Shown here piece by piece: positions 1-7,967 of a DNA stretch of 47,282 nt. The notes under the pieces were generated by a model. That model made no database searches. It saw only the letters and a list, made by a program, of their open reading frames with translations, and was not told the origin of the DNA. Within the stretch, counting starts at the first letter, position 1. Each line of letters begins with the position of its first letter. Origin of the DNA: Comamonadaceae bacterium (GTDB taxonomy: Bacteria > Pseudomonadota > Gammaproteobacteria > Burkholderiales > Burkholderiaceae_C); NCBI GenBank assembly GCA_027486495.1, contig JAIXOZ010000112.1, forward strand, positions 1 through 47,282. Reading direction: 5' to 3'. A program made the translations under genes and the position numbers.

Positions 1-389
1 GAGGTGCTTGTACATCTGGCAACTTGGACTTGGCGGTTTGAGTGGCAATGATGCCTTGACATCCTCAGCCACCCATCACCGGGTTCATCTTTGTTGCACC
101 TCGTACTTGAATCCGCCAGGTTAATGACAGGCTTAGCGCAAGATTCAGGCACTGCCAGCCAGTCCAATCCGGCAAGGAACAGGGTGTCCGCATGACCCGG
201 ATTCCATTGGTTTGAAACTTTTTCTCCACCGGCGATCCAGGGGTTCATTGCATCGCTCAATGAAAAGGGTGATAAATAAATTTCCGGTTCAAAAAAAACC
301 GATTCCTTAGTGTGCTTGAAATAATCCCAGACTTTCAAATGACCACCAGTTAATCCTCTAAAATCACGATGAAAAAGTAACTTTTTCAC
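1..389 (-). CDS. Partial glycosyltransferase-like protein, 3' end beyond window
   Basis: An open frame starts at a GTG at 389 and stays open to the window edge (about 129 codons). The N-terminus reads KKLLFHRDFRGLTGGHLKVWDYF and then EPEIYLSPFS, NPWIAGGE and LFLAGLDWLAVP. This resembles the start of GT-B glycosyltransferases found in surface-polysaccharide loci, with an early glycine-rich GGHLKVWDYF segment. It is the last gene seen of the leftward capsule operon, 18 bases after the methyltransferase. After about residue 88 (PVINL) the composition changes and the frame stops looking like a typical glycosyltransferase, so a frameshift or rearrangement near positions 1-130 is possible. The ribosome binding site before GTG is weak. 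The family call rests on recognition of the N-terminal pattern only. Confidence 0.5.
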   Translation of the reverse strand, partial: MKKLLFHRDFRGLTGGHLKVWDYFKHTKESVFFEPEIYLSPFSLSDAMNPWIAGGEKVSNQWNPGHADTLFLAGLDWLAVPESCAKPVINLADSSTRCNKDEPGDGWLRMSRHHCHSNRQVQVARCTST

Positions 390-407
390 GATTGACTTTC
401 AATTATT

Positions 408-1289
408 TTATTGTTTTTTTAGAATTACGTAAAACTCTATTGAATTTCTATTGGTGAAGTATAATCTTTCAACACTCAAATTAATATAACCCATATCTTT
501 TAAAGTTCTAATTATCAAGTCAAATGAATCAGGGGTAAAGTATAAGGAATGAACATCAATATACTCGCCTTTACTGCTTATCCACTCATTTACAGCCGGA
601 GTTATTTTATGCACTTTGACTGGATCAGGTTTTTTAAAATAAATTTCAGAATTTTCAATAAATTCATTCCAATGAATAATCGGATCATTGTGTGTTGTAT
701 ATGCTCTATGAAGAATTACTTCCCTCAAACCATGTAATTTTTTTTTACTGTAATATGCATCAATAATATCAGGCACCAAAGTTAATGGCAAATATCTATC
801 AAAACAGAACCTTTTGTCGGGTATAACAAGAAAATAATAACCACCATCTTCTAAAATAGAATTAACACCTTGCAAATGCCCTATTAAATCAGGTTGATGC
901 TCAATGCAGTGACTTGATATTATATAATTAAATTTATCCTCTATTGCCCCAATATCTAAATTTTTTAAAACATAATTTATTTCTGGTACATCATCAAAAG
1001 CACGACCACCTTTTTGAGCTCGCGCAATAAGTTCATTTCTATTCAATACATCAGCATATTTTATATTAGCGCCACGGATTATTGGATTAACAAATGGTCC
1101 AATTTCTAAAATTTTCAATTCACTATCGATTAAATTTATAAAATCAAACCTGTTTTTTATTTTATTAGCACTACGCCCGACATGACGCCCTATTGATTGC
1201 CAATGGAGTAACGGATCATCTATTTTTTCGAAGTCAATATCTCTATTGCTCTCAATGTAGCAATTTAAGTCAAATTCCAGTGGGAACAT
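408..1289 (-). CDS. SAM-dependent class I methyltransferase of the capsule cluster
   Basis: This 293-residue protein carries a class I methyltransferase fold. The SAM-binding motif I (LKILEIGPFVNP) lies near residues 58-69, a conserved acidic loop follows (KYADVLNR), motif II-like NYIISSHCIEHQPDL lies near 122-136, and a downstream ILEDGGYYFLVIPDKR strand is typical of Methyltransf_11/23 enzymes. It probably methylates a sugar residue or nucleotide sugar during capsule synthesis, in the cytoplasm. The ATG start at 1289 lies 19 bases after the GT2 gene stop, consistent with one operon. The gene is strikingly AT-rich compared with the upstream capsule export genes, pointing to separate acquisition. 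The substrate cannot be told from sequence. Confidence 0.75.
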   Translation of the reverse strand: MFPLEFDLNCYIESNRDIDFEKIDDPLLHWQSIGRHVGRSANKIKNRFDFINLIDSELKILEIGPFVNPIIRGANIKYADVLNRNELIARAQKGGRAFDDVPEINYVLKNLDIGAIEDKFNYIISSHCIEHQPDLIGHLQGVNSILEDGGYYFLVIPDKRFCFDRYLPLTLVPDIIDAYYSKKKLHGLREVILHRAYTTHNDPIIHWNEFIENSEIYFKKPDPVKVHKITPAVNEWISSKGEYIDVHSLYFTPDSFDLIIRTLKDMGYINLSVERLYFTNRNSIEFYVILKKQ

Positions 1290-1308
1290 AGCACTCCTTC
1301 AAATTGGA

Positions 1309-2406
1309 TTATTGTTTGAATTTTTCAAGATCAATCATTTTTATTTTTTTCCCGGAGATTAGTATTTTTTCAATGTATGGAACTTCATTCAAAATAAATA
1401 AATTTGATGCAAATATATTTTTATAATGTTCTTGGCTTTTCAGAGATTTATATTGTAAATTTTTTAGAATAATTTCATTTAAATTTTGAATTAAAGCATC
1501 CACCAGTTTTAAATGCTCCTTATCAATTGAATTAAAATTTGAAATAATTAACTTAAATTCTTTCATTATTTTCAAATATTGACCTGAATTATCATCTGGA
1601 TGCTCGCAATATTTTATAGCTTGATTCAATATCATCTCCAAGAACCTAGGAATGATAATATGAGTTGACAAATAATTATTATTAAAAGGAGTGTCAGGAA
1701 AACTCAATAGTAACTTTTTAAAATATCTCAACCTACTTATTGCCATATTTATAGAATATGAAGTGCTGTTTGCATTAATACACCATGCACTTACAGTTTT
1801 TTTTACAAAAACATTAGACCATCCATTTCTAAACAATCGAATAAATAAATCATCATCTTCGTACCCTCTAAATTGTTCATCAAAACCACCTACATCCTCA
1901 TATGCTTTTCTACTAATTAAAGCAGCAGATGGCAAAATAAATAAATCATTTGATAGCATTTCTTTAATATCTACCTTCGGGTGTTTACTTTTTGCATCGC
2001 TAAGTAGGCTTCGATTCAGTACTTTTCCTTCTTCATCTGCATGCCATAAATCACCGTAAGACCAGCCAAACATCGGGTCATCTCGATCAACGCCGTCAAG
2101 CAAATACTCATTATGTCTCGGCAAATAATAATCATCTTGATCAAGAAATGTAATAAAACATGATTTACTTTTACTGACTCCATAATTACGCGCCGATCCT
2201 TGTCCTCCATTTTTTTTTCTATATAGGTCGAATTTATAAATTTTTTGAATATTTAATAAATATTCATACTCCTCCTGCCTAGATCCATCATCAACAATTA
2301 TTATTTCCTCAGAAGATACTGTTTGATTTATTACGCTATCAAGCGCTCTTTTAATATATTTTGATCCATTGTAAAATGCTATAATTGTTACAATGCTTTT
2401 TTTCAT
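1309..2406 (-). CDS. Family 2 glycosyltransferase (GT-A), capsule cluster
   Basis: A 365-residue GT2 enzyme. The N-terminus has the usual opening VTIIAFYNGSKYIKRALDS (residues 5-23) and a first acidic motif IIIVDDGS (35-42). RNYGVSKS follows, and the nucleotide-sugar/metal motif FLDQDDYYLP lies near 87-96. A typical acceptor-side element GGFDEQFRGYEDDDLFIRLFR follows near 170-190. The C-terminal 120 residues are Lys/Ile-rich and not recognisable. It should transfer a sugar from a nucleotide donor to the growing capsule or its primer at the inner face of the membrane. It is the first intact gene after the transposase wreck and is AT-rich, so it belongs to the variable serotype part of the locus. 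Confidence 0.85.
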   Translation of the reverse strand: MKKSIVTIIAFYNGSKYIKRALDSVINQTVSSEEIIIVDDGSRQEEYEYLLNIQKIYKFDLYRKKNGGQGSARNYGVSKSKSCFITFLDQDDYYLPRHNEYLLDGVDRDDPMFGWSYGDLWHADEEGKVLNRSLLSDAKSKHPKVDIKEMLSNDLFILPSAALISRKAYEDVGGFDEQFRGYEDDDLFIRLFRNGWSNVFVKKTVSAWCINANSTSYSINMAISRLRYFKKLLLSFPDTPFNNNYLSTHIIIPRFLEMILNQAIKYCEHPDDNSGQYLKIMKEFKLIISNFNSIDKEHLKLVDALIQNLNEIILKNLQYKSLKSQEHYKNIFASNLFILNEVPYIEKILISGKKIKMIDLEKFKQ

Positions 2407-2437
2407 AAAATACTCACTTAATTATTTGATTTTATAT

Positions 2438-3255
2438 GAGTTAGGGATTGCCTGAATAACTTATCATCTGTTGCTGTGCACAGCCTGATTGTTTGAAGGC
2501 GTGATTTTGAGTGAAACCCTCAGTCATAACGCCATTCTTGGCGTCACTTCTTTGGCTCTTCTGCCCTTTCAGGCACTTTGCCGGAGTTTTGGCCGCACTC
2601 ATCTCTGCATTTACATCAATTTGCCGCGCATCATCCACAGGTTTGACAACGCAAACAAGGTCGTCAGCTGGGTCGTGTTTTTCTTCAAGCCTTGGTAACG
2701 AACTTTGACGTAACCAAACTGCCGCTTGATGACCCGAAACGGGTGTTCTACTTTGGCACGGATGCTGGCCTTGATCTTCTCCACTTGGTCGACCATCGCG
2801 TCAATGGCATTGGCTTTGTCCAGTGCCTTGCGTTTGCCCGGTTTCATTGCAATGTGCCAGTCCAAATCGGCATTGGCATCTGGCCGCTTTTCAATGCCCT
2901 GATATCCCGCATCGCCGAATGCATCTGTCTCTTGTCCGTGCAAAAACTGTTGCCCTCGGTCACATCATTCACATTGCCCGATGTGCGACAAACCGTTTGC
3001 ACCAAGCCCGACTCGGCATCCGCGCCAATGTGGACCTTCATGCCAAAGAACATCTGCTGGCCCTTCTTGCTCGAATGCATCTGAAGGTCACGCTTGTGTT
3101 CCTTGTTCTTGATTGAAGATGGGGCCGCAATCAACGTGGGATCCACCACCCTGCCCGCATTCAAAAAAATAGGCCTCGGGCAGTCAGTAATTCTTTGACT
3201 ACGCCCGGAATTTTCTCAGTCAGTTTGTGCTTTAACAAAGTCATCGTCTCAAGTG
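2438..3255 (-). mobile_element. Remnant of an IS5-family insertion sequence
   Basis: Reading leftward, the three frames together give the catalytic half and C-terminus of an IS5-type DDE transposase. It ends at 2611, followed by non-coding sequence to about 2438. The outer end (2438-2461, beginning gagttagggattgcctgaat) is the likely terminal inverted repeat. No matching copy was found at the right end, so the right end appears deleted. The element lies inside the capsule operon, between the coiled-coil protein gene and the GT2 gene, and at the edge of the AT-rich part. The exact right boundary is uncertain by a few tens of bases. Confidence 0.75.
2611..3255 (-). pseudogene. IS5-family transposase, broken by frameshifts and 5' loss
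   Basis: The pieces, in order, are: HKLTEKIPGVVKELLTARGLFF (about 3235-3164); then in a second frame VVDPTLIAAPSSIKNKEHKRD, GQQMFFGMKVHIGADAESGL and SGNVNDVTEGN (3164-2945); then in a third frame DAFGDAGYQGIEKRP, AKVEHPFRVIKRQFGYVKVRY and TTLFALSNLWM (2943-2611). These are the consecutive DDE blocks of IS5 transposases: the first Asp in VDPTLI, the second in DAGYQG and the Glu in KVEHPFRVIKR. At least two frameshifts (near 3164 and 2943) and loss of the N-terminal third make it non-functional. It cannot mobilise itself. Confidence 0.85.
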
Positions 3256-3388
3256 ATGCATTAAGATTTTTTCGACCGTGTTGACTTCCACCCACAACCA
3301 CGCCGTGACGCATCGAATACCAATGCAGTAGCGAAGGAATCGATTGTGCTGCTGTAATTGTCGCAATGACCGAAGATTTGGTCATCAT
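3161..3388 (-). pseudogene. 5' stub of a lost capsule gene fused to transposase sequence
   Basis: A 75-codon frame starts at ATG 3388 inside the stop of the preceding gene (ATGA-type overlap), exactly as a translationally coupled next gene of the operon would. The first 40-45 residues (MMTKSSVIATITAAQSIPSL, then RHGVVVGGSQHG) are not recognisable as transposase. From about residue 46 the frame runs into IS5 transposase (KHKLTEKIPGVVKELLTARG) and stops. The simplest reading is that another capsule gene began here and was truncated by insertion and deletion. The alternative is that all of it is decayed transposase. Confidence 0.4.
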
Positions 3389-4959
3389 GACAGCTCTTCT
3401 GGGCTAGGAGGCTGCTGAAGAGTTAGCCTTATTCCCTGCATACGCAGACCCAGTTTTCGGTTGTCACCACCACCGTTTTCGGCAGGGCAAATTACTTTTG
3501 GCAAAACTATTTTTAAACGCCAAGCCTTGTCGCTTACTGGTATTTGAATAATACCCGCGCTGATCATGGGGAACATTCCAGCAGCTGTGCCAAATTCATG
3601 CATTAGCTCCAAAGGAAATGTTTGTCCATCAGCCTCTTGTGCAAAAAGCAGCATATCAGCCACCAATTCGGGGGCCATGGCATCGGAGATGTGAAGCTCA
3701 ACGATGTATACACCGGCTGCCAAGGCTGATAGATCAACGAAACACTCAGTACCGGGGCCACTCCAGCGGCCATCGGATTCAGCTTCGTACCAACCGTTGC
3801 CGTCGTCGGTCCGGCGCAGGTCAACCCACAATTCCGTAGGTGAGTGCTGACGCCAGAATTGGGTGATCGAGTGCAGCTGCTTTTTTTGTTCTTGGTACTG
3901 AACAAAGTAGTGCTCCAGCTCCTCTTGCACTTGGTCCAGCTGCGAAACTAGCAGGTTGCCCTCTTCGGTGAGTTCTTGCACTTGCTGGCGGTGCTGTTCG
4001 GCCATGCGGGTTATATCTTTTTGGCTGGAGGCCAACTCTTCTAGGGCTGTGGCCTTTGCCGCAGCTTCGGCTTGCAAGGCTTGCTTGGCGCTTGCCAGTT
4101 CGTCTTGCAAACTCGACGCTTGTTGTCGGGCAGCGTTCAGCTCTTGCTGCGCAGCCAACAAACCGGTTTTCAGCTGCAAACAGGCGTTCACGTTGTGCAA
4201 TGCAGTTTGTGCGTCTTGTGCCGGCACGGCCATCGGGGCTTGTGCTGCGGCCTGCAGCACTTGCCAAAGGGCGTTGGCCTGGGCGTCTTGCTTGACTAGG
4301 GGGTGCATAAGCTGCGTGAGCAAGGCGGCCCCATACGCAGTCTGCTGGGTTGGCGCGGGGCTGGGTAAAGCGCGATCTGACAAACCCAGCAGGGCCGTGG
4401 CGCTGCCAATTTGGTCGGTATGAACCAAGACCGCGTCGGAACCCAGGGCGTAAAACGTGTCCAGCAATGTGCTGTGACTGGCATGCCAGGCCTTCAGCAG
4501 GGGCTGGATGTAATCGTCGTCTGGGGTGTTGGAATTCCCGATTGTGGGGTCATGCTGGATCAAATTGTGGGCCACAAATTGGGCTGGGTTTTCATAAACC
4601 AGCACAAAGCGGATGTGGGGGTCAAAGCGCTGCCAAAACCCCGGGGTGTGGGCGTCCAGAGTTTGATGCCAGCCAAAGCGGGGTGCGTCCAGATTGGCCA
4701 ACAACAGGTCAGCGGCCAGCTCCGTCCAGATTTTGTCAAGCATGCGCGTGTTGCGAGTCGCGTGGGGCGCTGTGCTGGCGGGCGCAAGCGATGCGCCACG
4801 TCGCTGTTGCACCATTTTGAGCATGATCTCCTGCACCTGTTGCGGCGTGTGCTGTTCGCGGCGCGAGGGGACTGCGTCGGCCAGATCAGCCTGGCGCAAG
4901 GTGGCCCAAGCCAATGTGGCAGTGGCGGTGGTGGGGGCAATAAGAATGACGATGCTCAT
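3385..4959 (-). CDS. Unknown capsule-operon protein with central coiled coil
   Basis: This 524-residue protein was not recognised as a named family. Residues 1-215 begin with a hydrophobic strand (MSIVILIAPTTATATLAW) and contain HIRFVLVYENPAQFVAH near 110-126. That is faintly like the sulfotransferase-type folds fused to glycosyltransferases in some capsule clusters, but no clear P-loop is visible. Residues about 270-375 are a long Ala/Gln/Glu-rich coiled coil. The last 140 residues (from WVDLRRTDDGNGWYEAESDG) look like a beta-rich, possibly carbohydrate-interacting domain. It starts 9 bases after the GT4 gene, so it is co-translated with kpsMT and glycosyltransferases. It is probably a cytoplasmic or membrane-associated assembly factor or transferase; the function is open. 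Confidence 0.6.
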   Translation of the reverse strand: MSIVILIAPTTATATLAWATLRQADLADAVPSRREQHTPQQVQEIMLKMVQQRRGASLAPASTAPHATRNTRMLDKIWTELAADLLLANLDAPRFGWHQTLDAHTPGFWQRFDPHIRFVLVYENPAQFVAHNLIQHDPTIGNSNTPDDDYIQPLLKAWHASHSTLLDTFYALGSDAVLVHTDQIGSATALLGLSDRALPSPAPTQQTAYGAALLTQLMHPLVKQDAQANALWQVLQAAAQAPMAVPAQDAQTALHNVNACLQLKTGLLAAQQELNAARQQASSLQDELASAKQALQAEAAAKATALEELASSQKDITRMAEQHRQQVQELTEEGNLLVSQLDQVQEELEHYFVQYQEQKKQLHSITQFWRQHSPTELWVDLRRTDDGNGWYEAESDGRWSGPGTECFVDLSALAAGVYIVELHISDAMAPELVADMLLFAQEADGQTFPLELMHEFGTAAGMFPMISAGIIQIPVSDKAWRLKIVLPKVICPAENGGGDNRKLGLRMQGIRLTLQQPPSPEELS

Positions 4960-4968
4960 GGAGTGAAA

Positions 4969-6471
4969 TCAGTCTTTAGAAGGTGTCAGTCGCGCAAACA
5001 GCTCGGCCCATTGCGGCAAGATGGCGTTTTCGGTGTAGCGTTGGCCCACTTGCAGGCCTTGTGCGCGCAGCTGGTCGCGCTGGGCCTGGGCATGTGGCGA
5101 CAGCAGTTGCCCAATGGATTGGCTGGCGTCGGCTGCGCTGTAGGTGTTGAAGTAGACCGAGGCCTGGTCGTAAATTTCGCGATGCACGGGAATGTCGGAC
5201 GACGCCACCGGGCAGCCGCATTTCATGGCCTCGACCCCCGAATAGTCAAAGCCTTCGGCCAGACCGGGGCAAACCGTGGCTGCTGCGTGGGTGTACAAGG
5301 CGCGCAGCTCTGCCGCAGGCACGTTGTTCAGCCAGAACAAATCGCCACGCTCGGCCCAGGGGCGAAAACTTTGCAGCACGGGCTCTTGGTCCCAACCCGT
5401 GTTACCTACCACCACCAGTTTCAAGTTGGGGTGGGTGCTGTAGCGCAGCATTTCCCAGGCTTGCATGAGCAGCTGATGGTTTTTGCGCGGCTCAATGGTG
5501 CTGACCATCAGCAGGTACTGCAACGGCGGCTGGCTGATGGCATCTGTGTTGAAGCCAGCACCTGCAAAGGTCTTGGGCAGTTTGGTTTTGACCATATCGT
5601 CAATCGCAATGCGGTTGCGTATGACCTGGTACACGATTTGAGGGGGTGAGGTATCGGGGTAGTACTCATCTGACACGATGTTGTGGATGACGACGCTACG
5701 CTGCTCGGCTTGGGGGAAAATGGTGAGCAAGTCGCCTCGGGTGGCCTGGGATATGCACGAAAACCAGGCGTCTTGTTTGAGGTTGTTTTTGAGCGCATGA
5801 AAATGCGCGGCTTGGTCAAAGGCTTTGTCGCGTGTGGTGTGGGGCATGAGGATAGGCACCGCGTCGTGGTAGCGCACCACCATTTGCGTGCCTTTGGTCA
5901 CACGGCCAGGAAATGGGTTTTGCGTGACGAAAGCGTCAAAACCGCGCGTGTCAATTTGCGCGTAACTGGGGGTCTGAGTAAATTTCAAGCCATCGAGCCC
6001 GGCTTTGTGCATCATTTGCCGGGGCACGCTCAGCACCCGGTGGCGGGTTCGCATCAGCTGCGCTTGGCAGTCGGCATTGAGCGTTTTGCTGAAGAAGGTG
6101 CGCCACACAAAGTCTTCAAATAAATCGGCTTCAAAGCGGCTGAGCGGCAAGCGCAGACCCAGGTTGGCCCGCAAGCGCAAAAAGCCGCGGGAGAACCGGC
6201 GTTGAATGTCGTACACAACGGCCTGTGCAAAGTTGTCAAACGGCTTTTCGTAAATGGACACCACAAACTTGGACAGCCGGTCAATTTGTTTGTCTTGGCT
6301 GAACTGGTGCTGTACTGGCAGTGCGGCACGCAGGCGACGTCCGCCGTGCTGAATGAGACCTTCCACAGCAAAACCGTCCATTTGGCTCAGGCCTTTGAAC
6401 AGCAAACGGCATTCTTGGGGTATGCCGGCATAGCCGTCCAGCGCAGGTTTCAAATCGACCAGGACTTTCAT
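4969..6471 (-). CDS. Family 4 (GT-B) glycosyltransferase
   Basis: A 500-residue retaining glycosyltransferase. The N-terminus MKVLVDLKPALDGYAGIPQE is the usual GT4 beta1/glycine loop. The C-terminal half has STIEPRKNHQLLMQAWEML near 330-348, the donor site, and EGFDYSGVEAMKCGCPVASSD near 425-445, the E-x7-E signature in which both glutamates contact the nucleotide sugar. A long inserted region (about 90-200) makes it larger than the usual 350-400 residues. It overlaps the end of kpsT by four bases (ATGA), so it is translationally coupled to the exporter. It probably acts at the inner face of the cytoplasmic membrane; GDP-mannose is a possible donor because manC is in the same operon (inference). 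Confidence 0.85.
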   Translation of the reverse strand: MKVLVDLKPALDGYAGIPQECRLLFKGLSQMDGFAVEGLIQHGGRRLRAALPVQHQFSQDKQIDRLSKFVVSIYEKPFDNFAQAVVYDIQRRFSRGFLRLRANLGLRLPLSRFEADLFEDFVWRTFFSKTLNADCQAQLMRTRHRVLSVPRQMMHKAGLDGLKFTQTPSYAQIDTRGFDAFVTQNPFPGRVTKGTQMVVRYHDAVPILMPHTTRDKAFDQAAHFHALKNNLKQDAWFSCISQATRGDLLTIFPQAEQRSVVIHNIVSDEYYPDTSPPQIVYQVIRNRIAIDDMVKTKLPKTFAGAGFNTDAISQPPLQYLLMVSTIEPRKNHQLLMQAWEMLRYSTHPNLKLVVVGNTGWDQEPVLQSFRPWAERGDLFWLNNVPAAELRALYTHAAATVCPGLAEGFDYSGVEAMKCGCPVASSDIPVHREIYDQASVYFNTYSAADASQSIGQLLSPHAQAQRDQLRAQGLQVGQRYTENAILPQWAELFARLTPSKD

Positions 6472-7178
6472 GCGGCCAAGGATTCAGGGGCGGCCATGGG
6501 GGCCTCGGAGGCCAAGTGGCCTTTGGGCTGCAAGCTGGCTTGGTAAAACACAAAAGCGTGTTCGTTGGTGTCAAAGCTGTGCAGTTGCCCGTTGACCAGC
6601 ACCGCCGCATGGTCACAGTGTTCACGAATGAAGGGTTCGCTGTGCGAGACGATAACCATGGCTTTGTGGCCACGTTTGCCAAACAGCTCCAGGTTGCAGC
6701 GTTCGGTGAAGGTGCTGTCGCCCACGGCCACGACTTCGTCAATCAGAAAGCAGTCGAAGTCGATGACCATGGACACGGCAAAGGCCAGGCGGGCCATCAT
6801 GCCGTGCGAGTAAGTTTGCACGGGCTCGTCAAAATAGCGGCCCAACTCGGTGAAGTCGAGCACAAAGTCGAGTTTATCGCGCCACTCGACGCCGTAAATG
6901 CGGCACACCAGGCGTAAAGAGTCGCGCCCTGTGAGCGAGCCGCCAAAGCCGCTGATTAGGGCCAGCGGCCAGGACACGCGCATGCCACGGGTGATGTGTC
7001 CGCTGCTGGGCTTTTCTGCACCACCAAGGAGCCGAATGAGGGTGGATTTGCCTGAGCCGTTGCGCCCCAAAATACCCAGTTTTTCTCCGGGGCGCACTGT
7101 GAGGTTGATGTTGTGCAGCACGGTGCGCAAACCTTCGCGCATGGGGTACTGCTTGCTCACGTTGTTCAGCGCAATCAC
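6468..7178 (-). CDS. kpsT: Capsule polysaccharide ABC exporter ATPase KpsT
   Basis: This is the ATP-binding subunit of the group 2 capsule exporter (KpsT/CtrD/BexA family), 236 residues against a usual 215-225. Walker A is GRNGSGKST (38-46), the degenerate ABC signature is TYSHGMMAR (122-130), Walker B is FDCFLIDEVV (141-150) and the switch His is in VSHS (about 179). It pairs with KpsM to flip lipid-linked polysaccharide across the inner membrane. The start overlaps the kpsM stop by four bases and its own stop overlaps the GT4 start by four bases, so three genes are translationally coupled. The short Wzt-type C-terminal carbohydrate-binding domain is absent, which favours KpsT over O-antigen Wzt. 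Confidence 0.93.
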   Translation of the reverse strand: MIALNNVSKQYPMREGLRTVLHNINLTVRPGEKLGILGRNGSGKSTLIRLLGGAEKPSSGHITRGMRVSWPLALISGFGGSLTGRDSLRLVCRIYGVEWRDKLDFVLDFTELGRYFDEPVQTYSHGMMARLAFAVSMVIDFDCFLIDEVVAVGDSTFTERCNLELFGKRGHKAMVIVSHSEPFIREHCDHAAVLVNGQLHSFDTNEHAFVFYQASLQPKGHLASEAPMAAPESLAA

Positions 7179-7957
7179 TGTTCGATGCCTCGGCGGGTGA
7201 TGTCACGAAGTTGGGACAAGGCAAACAGCGTCAAAACGGTGTTGCACACCAGCACATAAGCGATGTCGTATTGGGCTTTGAACATGCTGCCAAAGTAGCC
7301 GTCGCGGATCATTTCGACGCAGTGGACGACGGGGAACAACAACACAACCTCTTGGAATGCTCTCGGCAAGGCTTCTACCAAAAACATGGCCCCCGACAAA
7401 GGGATAAAAATATAAGACGCAGGTGCCCAGATTTTGTAAACAATGGAAGCCCTTTCAGAAGCCGCGCCAATCCACAAAGACACAGCAAAAGCAAACCATG
7501 CCAGCAAAAGCCAAGCGCTCAACACCATGAGCACGTTCTCAGGGGCTGGCATGAGTTCGAGCATCCATGCCGCAAACACAAGCACAGCAAACGACACGGT
7601 GGCACCCACGGCCTCCAGCAAAATTCGGGCAGCAAACACATCAAATATTTGCACCGGGCGATGCTTGAGCAAAGAAGCATTGGGCTCAATGGCACCTATA
7701 GCTCGGTTGGGCATATTGCGCCAGAGCATGATGGTGGAGTAACCGGTGATGCCGAAGGCGACGATGGAGATGCCAGCACCTTTGTGCATGCCGGTAGCAG
7801 TCCACAGGGCAACCACGGCCAAAGTGAACATCATGGGTTCAATGAACAACCACAAAAAACCGATGTTGTGCCGCCCATAGCGTGTGAGCATTTCGCGTAG
7901 CATGAGGGCGTGCAGCACACGAAACTGAATGCGAAGGCCTTGCCTAAAACTGGACAT
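7175..7957 (-). CDS. kpsM: Capsule polysaccharide ABC exporter permease KpsM
   Basis: A 260-residue ABC-2 type membrane protein of the KpsM/CtrC/BexB family, the usual length. The amphipathic N-terminal ALMLREMLTRYGRHNIGFLW (about 16-35) is the family hallmark. Six hydrophobic segments follow, including LWLFIEPMMFTLAVVALW, SFAVLVFAAWML and VLMVLSAWLLLAWFAFAVSL, and the end carries YVLVCNTVLTLFAL. It forms the inner-membrane channel of the capsule exporter with KpsT and docks to KpsE in the periplasm. It starts 10 bases after kpsE and overlaps kpsT by four bases. Confidence 0.92.
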   Translation of the reverse strand: MSSFRQGLRIQFRVLHALMLREMLTRYGRHNIGFLWLFIEPMMFTLAVVALWTATGMHKGAGISIVAFGITGYSTIMLWRNMPNRAIGAIEPNASLLKHRPVQIFDVFAARILLEAVGATVSFAVLVFAAWMLELMPAPENVLMVLSAWLLLAWFAFAVSLWIGAASERASIVYKIWAPASYIFIPLSGAMFLVEALPRAFQEVVLLFPVVHCVEMIRDGYFGSMFKAQYDIAYVLVCNTVLTLFALSQLRDITRRGIEQ

Positions 7958-7967
7958 GGATTAGCAA

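Noticed and set aside
4411..5649. A 412-codon open frame on the plus strand
   Set aside because: Antisense shadow of the coiled-coil protein and GT4 genes; it crosses a real gene boundary and has no recognisable motif.
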